The notes under the pieces were generated by a model that saw nothing but the letters and a program-made list of their open reading frames with translations, searched no databases and was not told the DNA's origin. From Drosophila pseudoobscura (Eukaryota > Arthropoda > Insecta > Diptera > Drosophilidae), in the NCBI RefSeq assembly GCF_009870125.1, contig NC_046681.1, positions 1,302,001 through 1,366,000 of the forward strand: a stretch of DNA of 64,000 nt. Reading direction: 5' to 3'. The position numbers and the translations under genes were made by a program. Below are positions 54,748 through 64,000 of this stretch, piece by piece (the stretch's first letter is position 1; each line of letters starts with the position of its first letter).

Positions 54748-55322
54748 AACATAATTTCGTGCCTATGATGAAGATCAGCAACCCATGGGAAATCTCCTGC
54801 GGGGTCGCCAAGGTCTGAAGTGCACGCAAGTGCGAATTGATTTTGTCGCTGAGCGCGCAAGCCGAAAGCCGAGCCCTTCTCCACCCCTTGCAGCCCGAAA
54901 ATAGCCTTGACGTGTGCCTGAAAATGTAACAGTTTATTATCGAATCGCAACATTAGTAAATTCAACGACTTGTCGTAATTCTCCCCAGAAAGATCTAAGG
55001 AACGAATCGTATCCAGCGCACCACTATTTGGACATCCACGAAGAAATTGGAATTTTTCGATGATTGGTATACGATGGTCTTTGTGCACCATTGTCGAGAA
55101 CATCGAGTGGAATTCCGGCCAATCCATGTAGTTCCCACCGAATCGCGGAAGCTGCAACTCGGGCATTCGAGAACGGCCTATACTATTATAGGCGAACAAC
55201 AACGAATTCCCCTCGAGAGTATGCCGAGCCGTTGAATTGGCAACATTTACCATCAACTCCCGCGACAGCCTGGACCTAACCTTGACATAAACATCCGAAA
55301 AGTCCAGCCGGGCATCATGGGC
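54681..55322 (-). pseudogene. BEL-D Gag capsid-like region
   Basis: 54748-55322 contains LPRFGGNYMDWPEFHSMF and FQFLRGC, the BEL/Pao capsid signature, then decays before the zinc knuckles, which are absent. A stop separates it from the N-terminal part at 55356-55565. Confidence 0.78.
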
Positions 55323-55355
55323 TAACTGCAGGAAATCCAGCCTTTCAAGGCTCGT

Positions 55356-55565
55356 TTAAGTGGCATCGAAATCCGCATTCATTCGCTCGATTTGCTCTAA
55401 GCGAGCTTGAAGTTCTGCCTCATCTAACTCGGCAAGCTCTTCCTTGGTGAGAAAGCGATCCATGGCCTTTAATTGACGCGCGATGGACTCGGCCTTGTGC
55501 TTGTAGAAATCTACATCACTCGGCATTGCTGCGTTCGCGACATTGGTAGGCTTAGGTGCTGCCAT
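55356..55565 (-). CDS. BEL-D Gag N-terminus
   Basis: ATG at 55563-55565 opens 69 codons, rich in Ala, Glu and Leu, with a likely coiled coil (LTKEELAELDEAELQARLEQ). It ends at TAA, after which Gag continues in another frame. The element leader (55566-55913) precedes it. Confidence 0.7.
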   Translation of the reverse strand: MAAPKPTNVANAAMPSDVDFYKHKAESIARQLKAMDRFLTKEELAELDEAELQARLEQIERMNADFDAT

Positions 55566-55940
55566 GTTGAGGTTTTAAAAGAGTCACTCATCACGACCGA
55601 AAAAGACACCCTGTATACGTATAAACGTGGGAACTGAAAGCAAAGGGATTACAGCTAACGCCTTTAGCTGTGCGGCTGTGCGAGCTGTCTGATTCGGCTG
55701 TGTACTCCGCTTGTGTGTATTAGTGAGTTCGCTGCACTGCCTACCGCACTGCACTGACCGAATTGTTGCGACAGAGAAATTAATAGCCAGCAATGCCAGC
55801 AATGTAGGTGTATGTAAGTATGTTTTAGCACCGAATTGTGCTTAAACGCCGAAAATTTGCTAAGGCTAACGAATGTCGATAGCGAACGATTATTAATTGA
55901 CACTGCAACTCAGAGATTACGCCGGGGTCACCAAATTTTA

Positions 55941-56311
55941 TGTGGAGATAATGTTTTTTATCCACAATCGGCCGACTAATTATTCCAATTAAATAAAACT
56001 CGGCGCAGAAATAAAATTACGATATGTTCTTTAGTGCGTGACATTCAAATTGCAATTGTGGCTTGCCTGCCCCTTACATTGCCGCTCCGATCGCTGAGCG
56101 CAGCTTCGCTCGGCCGACGTCGGTAGGCAGACGCAAAGCGGAGATAGCGAAGAGCGAGCTGACAGAGAGCGTTTAGCAGGGCAAGCACGCGCAAAGCTTT
56201 AACAAACAAATGAGTGACATAGACATAAGTAACAAACAAAATAAGCGGCTGAGGGCCAAGAACTAGGTGCTATTTCGCAAGCAACTAATCGGCTGGGTTC
56301 TGCTCCGAACA
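55941..56311 (-). repeat. BEL-D 5' LTR
   Basis: 371 bp, pair of 53558-53917, followed by the target duplication ATTAT and by the rest of the element G LTR. Confidence 0.93.
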
Positions 56312-56316
56312 ATTAT

Positions 56317-56360
56317 CGTTAGACGTTAGAGCATGCTTACATTAGTGGCGCCCGAGCAGG
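56317..56360 (+). other. Element G LTR end and tRNA-Lys-type primer site
   Basis: The LTR ends TTACA at 56341; after TTAG comes TGGCGCCCGAGCAGG (56346-56360), complementary to the 3' end of tRNA-Lys. Confidence 0.7.
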
Positions 56361-56397
56361 TTTTGGTAGCATAAGAAGCATAATCTCAAAGGTCAAG

Positions 56398-56828
56398 ATG
56401 GCAAAACAATGGATAAACCAAGCAACGAAACTGGAGTTACAAAACTATTGCGAGGAATTCGGATTGGAGAAACAGGACGGACTAGAGACCCAAAAGAAAC
56501 AACTACTACTATTTTCGGAGAGAACAGACCTCCCAATACATATTCAAGAGAGGCTAGAACAACTAGAAAATACCCAAACACGAGAAAAAAGCCCGAGAAC
56601 CAAGAGCCCAAGGCAACAATCACCAAAAGGAGTACCACAAAAAGCAACAATGGAAGAGAGCCAAGGGGAGACCATGACAGGCAGGAAGAAATCGTTATTC
56701 CCAAAACAGATAAAGAAAGGATCACCAGAAGCAGTAGCGATAATAGAAAAAATACGTAAGTGGGACCTGATCTTTTCAGGAAAAGGAGGGCTGCCAGAAT
56801 TCCTGAGCAGGATGGGGGAATTTCTTTG
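56398..56828 (+). pseudogene. Element G Gag N-terminus, interrupted by the CR1-clade LINE
   Basis: ATG at 56398, 37 bp after the primer site, opens about 144 genuine codons. They form a helical, Lys/Gln/Glu-rich region (LELQNYCEEFGLEKQDG, RLEQLENTQTREKS) and then KWDLIFSGKGGLPEFLSRM, the start of a Ty3/gypsy capsid domain similar to the Osvaldo/mdg3-type Gag. The frame then runs by chance about 67 codons into the LINE 3' region. No other part of element G is in the window. Confidence 0.72.
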
Positions 56829-59746
56829 GACGTTCACATGCAATGACTGCATCTTTCAACAGGCGATGCAGTTACTGCACCGTCAAGTGGCCCGTGTGAC
56901 ACCAGCAGAAGGCTGTTACGCGCGGATCCCAGGCAAAACGCAGCCCTCCTCCCGCCCAACCGACCGAGGGGCGCTGCCGCATGACGCGCGGTGCGTAGCC
57001 GAACCAAACGCGAACATGCAAGAAAGATAGATATTAGACTAACATTCGAGGAAAATTAGCACTAAACTCACTAAGAAACTAAGCATGCAATCAAAATACA
57101 AATACCACTACAGTTACTAATTAATACAAAGGTGTGTAAGGATTAATAATTTAATAAGAGGAAGAGAATTAGTGTTGGATATAATATGGTAGAGGGAATT
57201 ATAATCCGAGCATAAGACCCTAAACGGTTCATGCAAGGATTAATTCGATCTACAAAGTGGAAGGAACAACGGTATAAAATTTCTAGTCAGTCTAACAGGA
57301 ATCGTGAAGTTTATGCGGCTCAACAGATCAGGGCTGTCTATGTCACCCCTGATCAAGTTGTGCATAAATATCACACCAAGCATTTTTCTACGGTTAACTA
57401 AGGATGGGAGGTTTACTAATAATAGTCTACTAGAGTAAGATGGGAGTCTTACACGCATCCCCGTTAAGGCCCCGCAGAGCAAAGAGTAAAAAGTTTTTCT
57501 GTATTGATTCTATACGGTCCTGGTGTACTTTGTACTGAGGGCACCATACACTGGAGCCGTATTCTAAGATCGGACGAACAAGCGAGGTAAAGAGAGTCTT
57601 TGTTATATAGTAATATATATAGTAATATATATAGTAATGTTATAATTGTAATTCTCTCAAGAGAATCCCCAAATAGGGTGTATGGAGCCAACAAAGGGCT
57701 AGGACGATGAAATGTCATAACTTTGCATTTCGAGGCATTAAGGTGTAACAATTTTGCACAACACCATGACTGAAAGCTATTGAGATCGGATTGCAAGCGA
57801 GAATGAAATGAAGTGTCCTTGTACTGGACACAGAGTTTAAGATCATCCGCATACATAAGTTCTCGAGAGTATGTTAATACTGAAGGCAAGTCATTAATAA
57901 AGAGTGTGAAGAGTAAGGGGCCTAGATGGCTGCCCTGTGGTACTCCCGAAGAAACCTTTACTGGTAAAGAGAGGGAGTTTTTGAAGAGGACTCTTTGAGA
58001 CCTAGAACAAAGATAGCTAGAAATCCATCTCAGGAGGTTGGGCGGAAACCCTAAAAGGTCAAGTTTATGTGCTAAAAGGGAATGGTTTACAGAGTCTAAT
58101 GCTTTACTAAAGTCGGTGTAAATAACATCCGTCTGTAAGTTACCTTGAAAGCCTTTAATAATGAAAGAGGTAAACTCTAACAAGTTCGTGGTGGTTGATC
58201 GCCGCCTTATAAATCCATGCTGAGTTGGAGATATAAGTGACTTGCAGAGATGTTGCAAGTGCGGAGTTAAAACCTTCTCAAACCATTTTGGGAATAGCGG
58301 ATAACTTTGCTATACCTCTATAATTTTTTGCATCAGACTTGCTACCTTTTTTATGGAGAGGAATTATAAACGATTCCTTCCAGATTGGGGGGAAGCAAGA
58401 GGGATCAATGGACAGGGTGAATAGTTTAAGCAATGGTCCACACAGAGCCTCGGCGCAGCACCTGAGTACACAACCTGGAACCCCGTCTGGACCCGGTGAA
58501 AACACCGGCTTAACTAGTCGAAGATCATGAAGTAGGGAATATTCATTTAACAAGGGACTGAAAATGCCGTTCGACCTCGGTAATCCGTATGGGTACGGTT
58601 GACCAGAGTAGCGTTCTCAGTAGGGTCCTGAGAAAAACGTATCCTGCAACGAGATATGTAGTTCTTATAGCATTGAGCATTAAGAACTGAAAAGTTTGAC
58701 CGAGCTATTACATAACGAGAGTAAGAAGTATGAGAGCCCACTTCTTGAAATACTTTATAAAGTCTTGATTTTAAGTTTTTTACACTGGATAACTCTTTGG
58801 TAAACCAAGGGGTTTTCCAGATCTAATCGGACAAGAAAGCGGGACACAAGAATCAAAAAATATGCCAAGAGCATTGTAAAAAATGTTTGTGCCTTTTGTC
58901 ACATCAGTGCACAAGTACAAAGCGGACCAATCAAAATCCCTAATTAGGTTATTAAGCTTCGCAAACTCGGCTTTACGAAAGCAGCGGACACGTTCAGGTA
59001 GTCTACTCGACCGATCCAATACAGTTGGTCCTATATCTAGCGACACCTCGAAAGTAGGGTGGTAGGCGTCTTCAGGTATAGTGAGCGGAAGGGCTCGGGT
59101 TAACAACACTATGGTCGGATCCGATACAAAGCATACATCAAGCAATCGACCCAAGGAATTTTTCACATGATTGACTTGAGACAGGGACAGGTCAAGCAAG
59201 CCGTCAACAAAGTCATGTCATGACATGGGCACTAGGATACTAGACTCGTTTACCGAAGACCAAACAGTTCCTGGCAAGTTGAAGTCACCAAGAACTATCA
59301 TACGATCTTTATCAGATAGCGAGGAAGAAGCAGCGGTCAAAGCGGACAAGTGCTGCTCATAAATTGAAATATCCGAAGAAGGTGGGATATACGAGCAAGT
59401 AATGAATATAGCGAAAGCGGGAAGAATCAGTTTTACACACAGGAATTCCAGTTCCTGTTGAACTTGGACTGTGAAGTGTTCTGACGTGAAGTAAGAGTCC
59501 ACTGCAATTAGAACCCCTCCTGCACGTCAAGACGAACGGTCCTTTCTAAAAGTTGTGTACCGACCTGCCAAAACCTCGGAACTAAGAATGTCCGGCTTTA
59601 ACCAGGTTTCAGTAATCACAATAACGTGGGAAGCAAATGCAACACTATCCCGGAAAAGAATGCTGAGCTTACTACGCAAGCCTCTTACATTCTGATAGGT
59701 TACTAAAAGAAAAGTTAGTTTTTTGGAAAGGTTGGAGCAAGACGGG
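56829..59746 (-). mobile_element. CR1-clade LINE, left arm of a large inverted repeat
   Basis: Minus-strand copy running from the ORF2 N-terminus (59746) to the 3' end (56829), inserted in element G gag. ORF2 is cut by frameshifts, a deletion near 58610 and another near 57605-57660. The 3' region (56829-57030) is GC-rich and happens to be open on the plus strand. Apart from these lesions it mirrors 59960-62588 closely. Confidence 0.85.
57240..59746 (-). pseudogene. CR1-clade LINE ORF2, left arm: endonuclease and reverse transcriptase, broken
   Basis: Endonuclease fragments: TYQNVRGLRSKL and VITETWLKP (59527-59746) and LGDFNLPG (59218-59502), with a frame break at 59503-59526. RT fragments at 57464-58553 include FSPGPDGVPG, YTDFSKALDSVNH, SSGVPQGSHLGPLLF and the catalytic YADDLKL. 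About 125 bp are missing near 58610, and a stretch near 57603-57655 is replaced by an AT-rich TATATAGTAATA-type filler. Typical CR1-clade (T1, Q, Cr1a) wording. Not functional. Confidence 0.85.
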
Positions 59747-59990
59747 AGAAATTTAACTTCTCTTATGCCAGGGAGATAGCGTCGTTTAAGATAAGCATCT
59801 CCCCAACTCAATTTGACACCATTTGCTCCACCAAATTTTGGCCGGAGCATTTGGTGGTGAAGGAGTTTAAGGCTAAGAAGAAGAATAGGCCCACCAAATC
59901 GCTTCCAAATCTTTCCAGCGTGCCACCCTCAACCTCAACTTCCTCTTCCTCAACTTCCCGTCTTGCTCCAACCTCCAACCTCCGGCTTGC
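59746..59990 (+). pseudogene. CR1-clade LINE ORF1 C-terminal end, right arm
   Basis: Plus-strand reading from the centre of the inverted repeat: EKFNFSYAREIASFKISI, FWPEHLVVKEF, a Ser/Thr/Pro-rich tail, and a stop at about 59990. It is fused to ORF2 at about 59965-59990, deleting the first part of the endonuclease. The same first 54 bp occur in opposite orientation at 62589-62642. Confidence 0.72.
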
Positions 59991-62588
59991 TTGACCTGTC
60001 CCTGTCTCAAGTCAATCATGTGAAAAATTCCTTGGGTCGATTGCTTGATGTATGCTTTGTATCGGATCCGACCATAGTGTTGTTAACCCGAGCCCTTCCG
60101 CTCACTATACCTGAAGACGCCTACTACCCTACTTTCGAGGTGTCGCTAGATATAGGATCAACTGTATTGGATCGGTCGAGTAGACTACCTGAACGTGTCC
60201 GCTGCTTTCGTAAAGCCGAGTTTGCGAAGCTTAATAACCTAATTAGGGATTTTGATTGGTCCGCTTTGTACTTGTGCACTGATGTGACAAAAGGCACAAA
60301 CATTTTTTACAATGCTCTTGGCACATTTTTTGATTCTTGTGTCCCGCTTTCTTGTCCGATTAGATCTGGAAAACCCCCTTGGTTTACCAAAGAGTTATCC
60401 AGTCTAAAAAACTTAAAATCAAGACTTTATAAAAAATTTCAAGAAGTGGGTTCTCCTACTTCTCACTCTCGTTATGTAATAGCTCGGTCAAACTTTTCAG
60501 TTCTTAATGCTCAATGCTATAAGAACTACCCTTCTCGTTGCAGGATACGTTTTTCTCAGGACCCTAAACAGTTTTACTGCTTCGTAAACAGTAAGCGTAG
60601 AACGTCCGCACACCCATCCTCGGAATCATTTTGTAATACGTCGGCAAATAATGATCAGGCAATTGCCGATCTTTTTGCCCAGTTTTTCCAAACCACCTAT
60701 TCTGAGGAACGCTACTCTGGTCAACCGTACCCATACGGATTACCGAGGTCGAACGGCATTTTCAGACCCTTGTTAAATGAATATTCCCTACTTCAAGATC
60801 TTCGACTAGTTAAGCCGGTGTTTTCACCGGGTCCAGACGGGGTTCCAGGTTGTGTACTCAGGTACTGCGCCGAGGCTCTGTGTGGACCATTGCTTAAACT
60901 ATTCACCCTGTCCATTGATCCCTCTTGCTTGCCCCCAATCTGGAAGGAATCGTTTATAATTCCTCTCCATAAAAAAGGTAGCAAGTCTGATGCAAAAAAT
61001 TATAGAGGTATAGCAAAGTTATCCGCTATTCCCAAATTGTTTGAGAAGGTTTTAACTCCGCACTTGCAACATCTCTGCAAGTCACTTATATCTCCAACTC
61101 AGCATGGATTTATAAGGCGGCGATCAACCACCACGAACTTGTTAGAGTTTACCTCTTTCATTATTAAAGGCTTTCAAGGTAACTTACAGACGGATGTTAT
61201 TTACACCGACTTTAGTAAAGCATTAGACTCTGTAAACCATTCCCTTTTAGCACATAAACTTGACCTTTTAGGGTTTCCGCCCAACCTCCTGAGATGGATT
61301 TCTAGCTATCTTTGTTCTAGGTCTCAAAGAGTCCTCTTCAAAAACTCCCTCTCTTTACCAGTAAAGGTTTCTTCGGGAGTACCACAGGGCAGCCATCTAG
61401 GCCCCTTACTCTTCACACTCTTTATTAATGACTTGCCTTCAGTATTAACATACTCTCGAGAACTTATGTATGCGGATGATCTTAAACTCTGTGTCCAGTA
61501 CAAGGACACTTCATTTCATTCTCGCTTGCAATCCGATCTCAATAGCTTTCAGTCATGGTGTTGTGCAAAATTGTTACACCTTAATGCCTCGAAATGCAAA
61601 GTTATGACATTTCATCGTCCTAGCCCTTTGTTGGCTCCATACACCCTATTTGGGGATTCTCTTGAGAGAATTACCCTGGTGGATGATCTGGGTGTTATGT
61701 TAGACCCCAAGTTAAAGTTTTCCGAACACATTTCTACCATGGTAAATAAGGCCATGGGCGTGCTTGGGTTTATAAAGAGGTGGTCAAAGGAATTTGACGA
61801 CCCCTATATAACAAAGACTCTCTATACCTCGCTTGTTCGTCCGATCTTAGAATACGGCTCCAGTGTATGGTGCCCTCAGTACAAAGTACACCAGGACCGT
61901 ATAGAATCAATACAGAAAAACTTTTTACTCTTTGCTCTGCGGGGCCTTAACGGGGATGCGTGTAAGACTCCCATCTTACTCTAGTAGACTATTATTAGTA
62001 AACCTCCCATCCTTAGTTAACCGTAGAAAAATGCTTGGTGTGATATTTATGCACAACTTGATCAGGGGTGACATAGACAGCCCTGATCTGTTGAGCCGCA
62101 TAAACTTCACGATTCCTGTTAGACTGACTAGAAATTTTATACCGTTGTTCCTTCCACTTTGTAGATCGAATTAATCCTTGCATGAACCGTTTAAGGTCTT
62201 ATGCTCGGATTATAATTCCCTCTACCATATTATATCCAACACTAATTCTCTTCCTCTTATTAAATTATTAATCCTTACACACCTTTCGATTAATTAGTAA
62301 CTGTAGTGGTATTTGTATTTTGATTGCATGCTTAGTTTCTTAGTGAGTTTAGTGCTAATTTTCCTCGAATGTTAGTGTAATATCTATCTTTCTTGCATGT
62401 TCGCGTTTGGTTCGGCTACGCACCGCGCGTCATGCGGCAGCGCCCCTCGGTCGGTTGGTCGGGAGGAGGGCTGCGTTTTGCCTGGGATCCGCGCGTAACA
62501 GCCTTCTGCTGGTGTCACACGGGCCACTTGACGGTGCAGTAACTGCATCGCCCCTTGAAAGATGCAGTCATTGCATGTCAACGTCCAA
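59747..62588 (+). mobile_element. CR1-clade LINE, right arm of the inverted repeat
   Basis: Plus-strand copy with the ORF1 end, ORF2 lacking the start of the endonuclease, and the complete 3' region. Its 3' terminus joins a minus-strand ORF1 part of the same family at 62589. By eye it is about 97-98% identical to the left arm over shared parts. Confidence 0.85.
59963..61984 (+). CDS. CR1-clade LINE ORF2, right arm: partial endonuclease and reverse transcriptase
   Basis: 673 codons open without a break. Residues about 1-150 are the end of the endonuclease and linker (SLSQVNHVKNSLGRLLD, SGKPPWFTKELSSLK). The RT spans about 280-620 with FSPGPDGVPG, WKESFIIPLHKKG, NYRGIAKLSAIPKLFEK, YTDFSKALDSVNH, SSGVPQGSHLGPLLF, YADDLKLC and the thumb region LGVMLDPKLKFSEH. 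The C-terminus ends early by a frameshift near 61960, and 61932-62174 encodes the remaining tail in the next frame. The first residues come from the ORF1-ORF2 fusion, so the start is not native. Confidence 0.85.
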   Translation: MLQPPTSGLLDLSLSQVNHVKNSLGRLLDVCFVSDPTIVLLTRALPLTIPEDAYYPTFEVSLDIGSTVLDRSSRLPERVRCFRKAEFAKLNNLIRDFDWSALYLCTDVTKGTNIFYNALGTFFDSCVPLSCPIRSGKPPWFTKELSSLKNLKSRLYKKFQEVGSPTSHSRYVIARSNFSVLNAQCYKNYPSRCRIRFSQDPKQFYCFVNSKRRTSAHPSSESFCNTSANNDQAIADLFAQFFQTTYSEERYSGQPYPYGLPRSNGIFRPLLNEYSLLQDLRLVKPVFSPGPDGVPGCVLRYCAEALCGPLLKLFTLSIDPSCLPPIWKESFIIPLHKKGSKSDAKNYRGIAKLSAIPKLFEKVLTPHLQHLCKSLISPTQHGFIRRRSTTTNLLEFTSFIIKGFQGNLQTDVIYTDFSKALDSVNHSLLAHKLDLLGFPPNLLRWISSYLCSRSQRVLFKNSLSLPVKVSSGVPQGSHLGPLLFTLFINDLPSVLTYSRELMYADDLKLCVQYKDTSFHSRLQSDLNSFQSWCCAKLLHLNASKCKVMTFHRPSPLLAPYTLFGDSLERITLVDDLGVMLDPKLKFSEHISTMVNKAMGVLGFIKRWSKEFDDPYITKTLYTSLVRPILEYGSSVWCPQYKVHQDRIESIQKNFLLFALRGLNGDACKTPILL

Positions 62589-63409
62589 GATGCTTATCTT
62601 AAACGACGCTATCTCCCTGGCATAAGAGAAGTTAAATTTCTCTACCTTTAAACCCACGGCTTTTATTTTGCTTTGAATAAAAGCAGTTACATCATTAGAT
62701 GTGAGGTCAGGGGCCAGCCGTGAAACAAAAATTTGTCGTTTTGGTGGGACACCCACCAGTGGTTTAGTCACCACAGGTCTAGTATGGTGGCAATATCCGG
62801 AGGTCCGGAACGTCTATATACTGGTGGGATCGGGATGGACGGGACAACTAGTGAACTTGCGGACACCACGGACACGGACGCTGCAGACGTACTTGGCTGC
62901 ACATTCTCCGAGGCGATGAATTCGGCTACCGAATCTGCATCGCCAGCAGCTGTCGTTGCCCTTGGAGTGGCAAACGAGATCAACCGCTGCACACTTGGAG
63001 TGGTCGGAGTCAGTTTTTCGGCGGCGCACGGCTGAGTGACGGTTGGCACTTGCAGGTCCCGCGGAGTGACCTTTTTGCCCCTCGGAGACTCATTCAGCAG
63101 TTTTAAACCACTAAACTGAACCTCCATGGCTAGGAGCCGATCGTATTGGTTTTTAAAACCAACGATCAGCTCCTTAAAGCCACTCCGCGTCTGCCTCATA
63201 AAAGATACCATTTCCTTCTCCACCGCACGGCATGCCTCGCAACTGTAATGCAAGCCATTACGTTTGGCTATAGCATCACACACGAGGCCAGAAAATCCAG
63301 CGCATTTTGCGTGGACTACGCTGTCGCAGAGCCAGCAGGGGACATTCGGCTGATCGTGAGTGATCTGCTTCTTACAGATTTTTTTGGCGCAGACCACAGC
63401 GAATTCCAT
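62589..63409 (-). pseudogene. CR1-clade LINE ORF1, N-terminal part with PHD finger
   Basis: ATG at 63407-63409. Residues 1-60 form a PHD-type Cys/His cluster (CAKKIC, CWLCDSVVHAKC, LHYSCEAC), a feature of CR1-group ORF1 proteins. Next are a helical part (EKEMVSFMRQTRSGFKELI) and a Ser/Ala-rich linker. A frameshift near 62770 leads to the frame with KRQIFVSRLAPDLTSNDV, an RNA-binding-like module, which ends after EKFNFSYAREIASFKISI at the junction with the right-arm LINE. The missing C-terminus is found, in opposite orientation, at 59746-59990. Confidence 0.72.
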
Positions 63410-64000
63410 TTTTATTATTTAAATATTTTCTTAAGAAAATTTACGAAGAAAAATTAAAATTTCCAAAAAAATTGGTATCAGACCAATGTGCCAGACAACG
63501 CTCAAAGCGGAATTGGTAAGAAAAAAAAAAGAGAGCAGAGTGGAGAGCGGTTATAGCGAGAGCTACTAAACAGAGAGCGCTATTGCTCAGAAAGTTTAAA
63601 GAGCGAGAGAGAAAGAACAGTTTTTGAAGTTGAGGTGATAGCGAGAGAGTGATAAAACAAAAGCTACCAGACGAGAGCGGACTGCAATGCAATACTCACT
63701 CACTGCAACAACACAACACAACACAAGCCGACGCCGAAAAATAAAAAGTTAAATAATGTTTTAACACAAATCAAAAGGCATGCACTCGCGTAATAGAATA
63801 GGATTCCAGATTGTTGTCTGGTTATTAAGTATAATTAGAATTTAGTTAGGAAAACACCGGCTGTTTATTCAAAACAAAAGGAAAAAATGCGGAGCGCAAA
63901 ACAAAAACACGTCTGATCACTACGAAAGAGAACGGACTATTTATTAGCAGAAACCTACGGGGTAGAACCGGACCACCTCGTATTCGCAATGCCGGTAATC
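63410..64000 (-). other. Probable 5' UTR of the CR1-clade LINE, then unassigned flank
   Basis: 63530-63680 has many GAGAG/CTCTC strings (minus strand CTCTCTCGCT-type), candidate GAGA-factor sites in an internal promoter. From about 63700 to 64000 I recognise nothing. Confidence 0.4.

Larger units (their letters stand above)
53558..56311 (-). mobile_element. BEL-D: internally deleted BEL/Pao element
   Basis: 2.75 kb on the minus strand with LTRs 53558-53917 and 55941-56311 (TGTTCGGA...CTCCACA) and the perfect target duplication ATTAT (53553-53557, 56312-56316). A tRNA-Trp-like primer site (55914-55933) and a polypurine tract (53918-53930) are present. Inside are a Gag N-terminus, capsid-like pieces, the post-protease domain and the last part of pol; RT, RNase H and most of integrase are gone. 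It was mobilised or deleted as a non-autonomous unit. The LTRs differ mainly by indels near 53595-53625. Confidence 0.92.

Noticed and set aside
56829..57030. C-terminal 67 codons of the element G Gag frame (and the identical minus-strand frame at 62384-62581)
   Set aside because: Both are antisense readings of the GC-rich LINE 3' region, not a conserved protein.

Overview
This window looks like transposon-rich Drosophila DNA, probably pericentric heterochromatin or another low-recombination region (dot, Y or neo-Y type). The evidence is the repeat content: INE-1/DINE-1-like Helentron copies, a 297/17.6-type errantivirus with a tRNA-Ser primer site, a gypsy-type errantivirus remnant, several BEL/Pao elements, Osvaldo/Ulysses-like elements with a tRNA-Lys primer site, a CR1-clade LINE and a LOA-clade LINE. 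It also holds one compact host gene with introns of 55-61 bp, as is usual in Drosophila. The Helentron form resembles obscura-group elements, but I cannot settle the species from the sequence alone.

Layout. 1-958 and 7021-9278 are parts of an old gypsy-like LTR element (F) on the minus strand. It was split by a complete but mutated BEL/Pao element, BEL-A (964-7015, duplication ACTTT). BEL-B (9284-18825, duplication AAGTA) is a young BEL/Pao element with nearly identical LTRs, an INE-1-like insertion in gag (15397-16507) and an extra gag-like ORF behind integrase. It abuts errantivirus copy 1 (18834-29407), whose env carries an unidentified 2.15-kb insertion (23806-25956) and a 5'-truncated LOA-clade LINE (26672-28683). 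A spacer with two 76-bp palindromic units (29408-30454) leads to errantivirus copy 2 (30455-35313), which has no LTRs and ends at a second INE-1-like copy (35314-36420). 36421-42153 is a rearranged cluster of Osvaldo/Ulysses-like pieces, including LTRs in inverted orientation. 42184-44570 is a BEL/Pao pol fragment facing an LTR of opposite polarity.

44571-47500 is the only stretch that looks like host sequence. It contains an intact three-exon otubain-like deubiquitinase gene (46153-47057, minus) and a candidate divergent small-gene exon (47311-47460, plus). 48721-53160 is a decayed gypsy-type errantivirus on the minus strand. 53422-56828 is the 5' end of another Ty3/gypsy element (G), split by a BEL/Pao deletion derivative (BEL-D, duplication ATTAT). 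56829-63409 is a large inverted repeat of a CR1-clade LINE whose right arm keeps a 673-codon ORF.

Most coding capacity belongs to selfish elements that do not act together. Their relations are those of nesting: intact target duplications date BEL-A, BEL-B and BEL-D as separate insertions, and the LOA, INE-1-like and 2.15-kb insertions are later events inside older elements. Dense nesting in both orientations resembles a piRNA-cluster substrate, but this is an inference.
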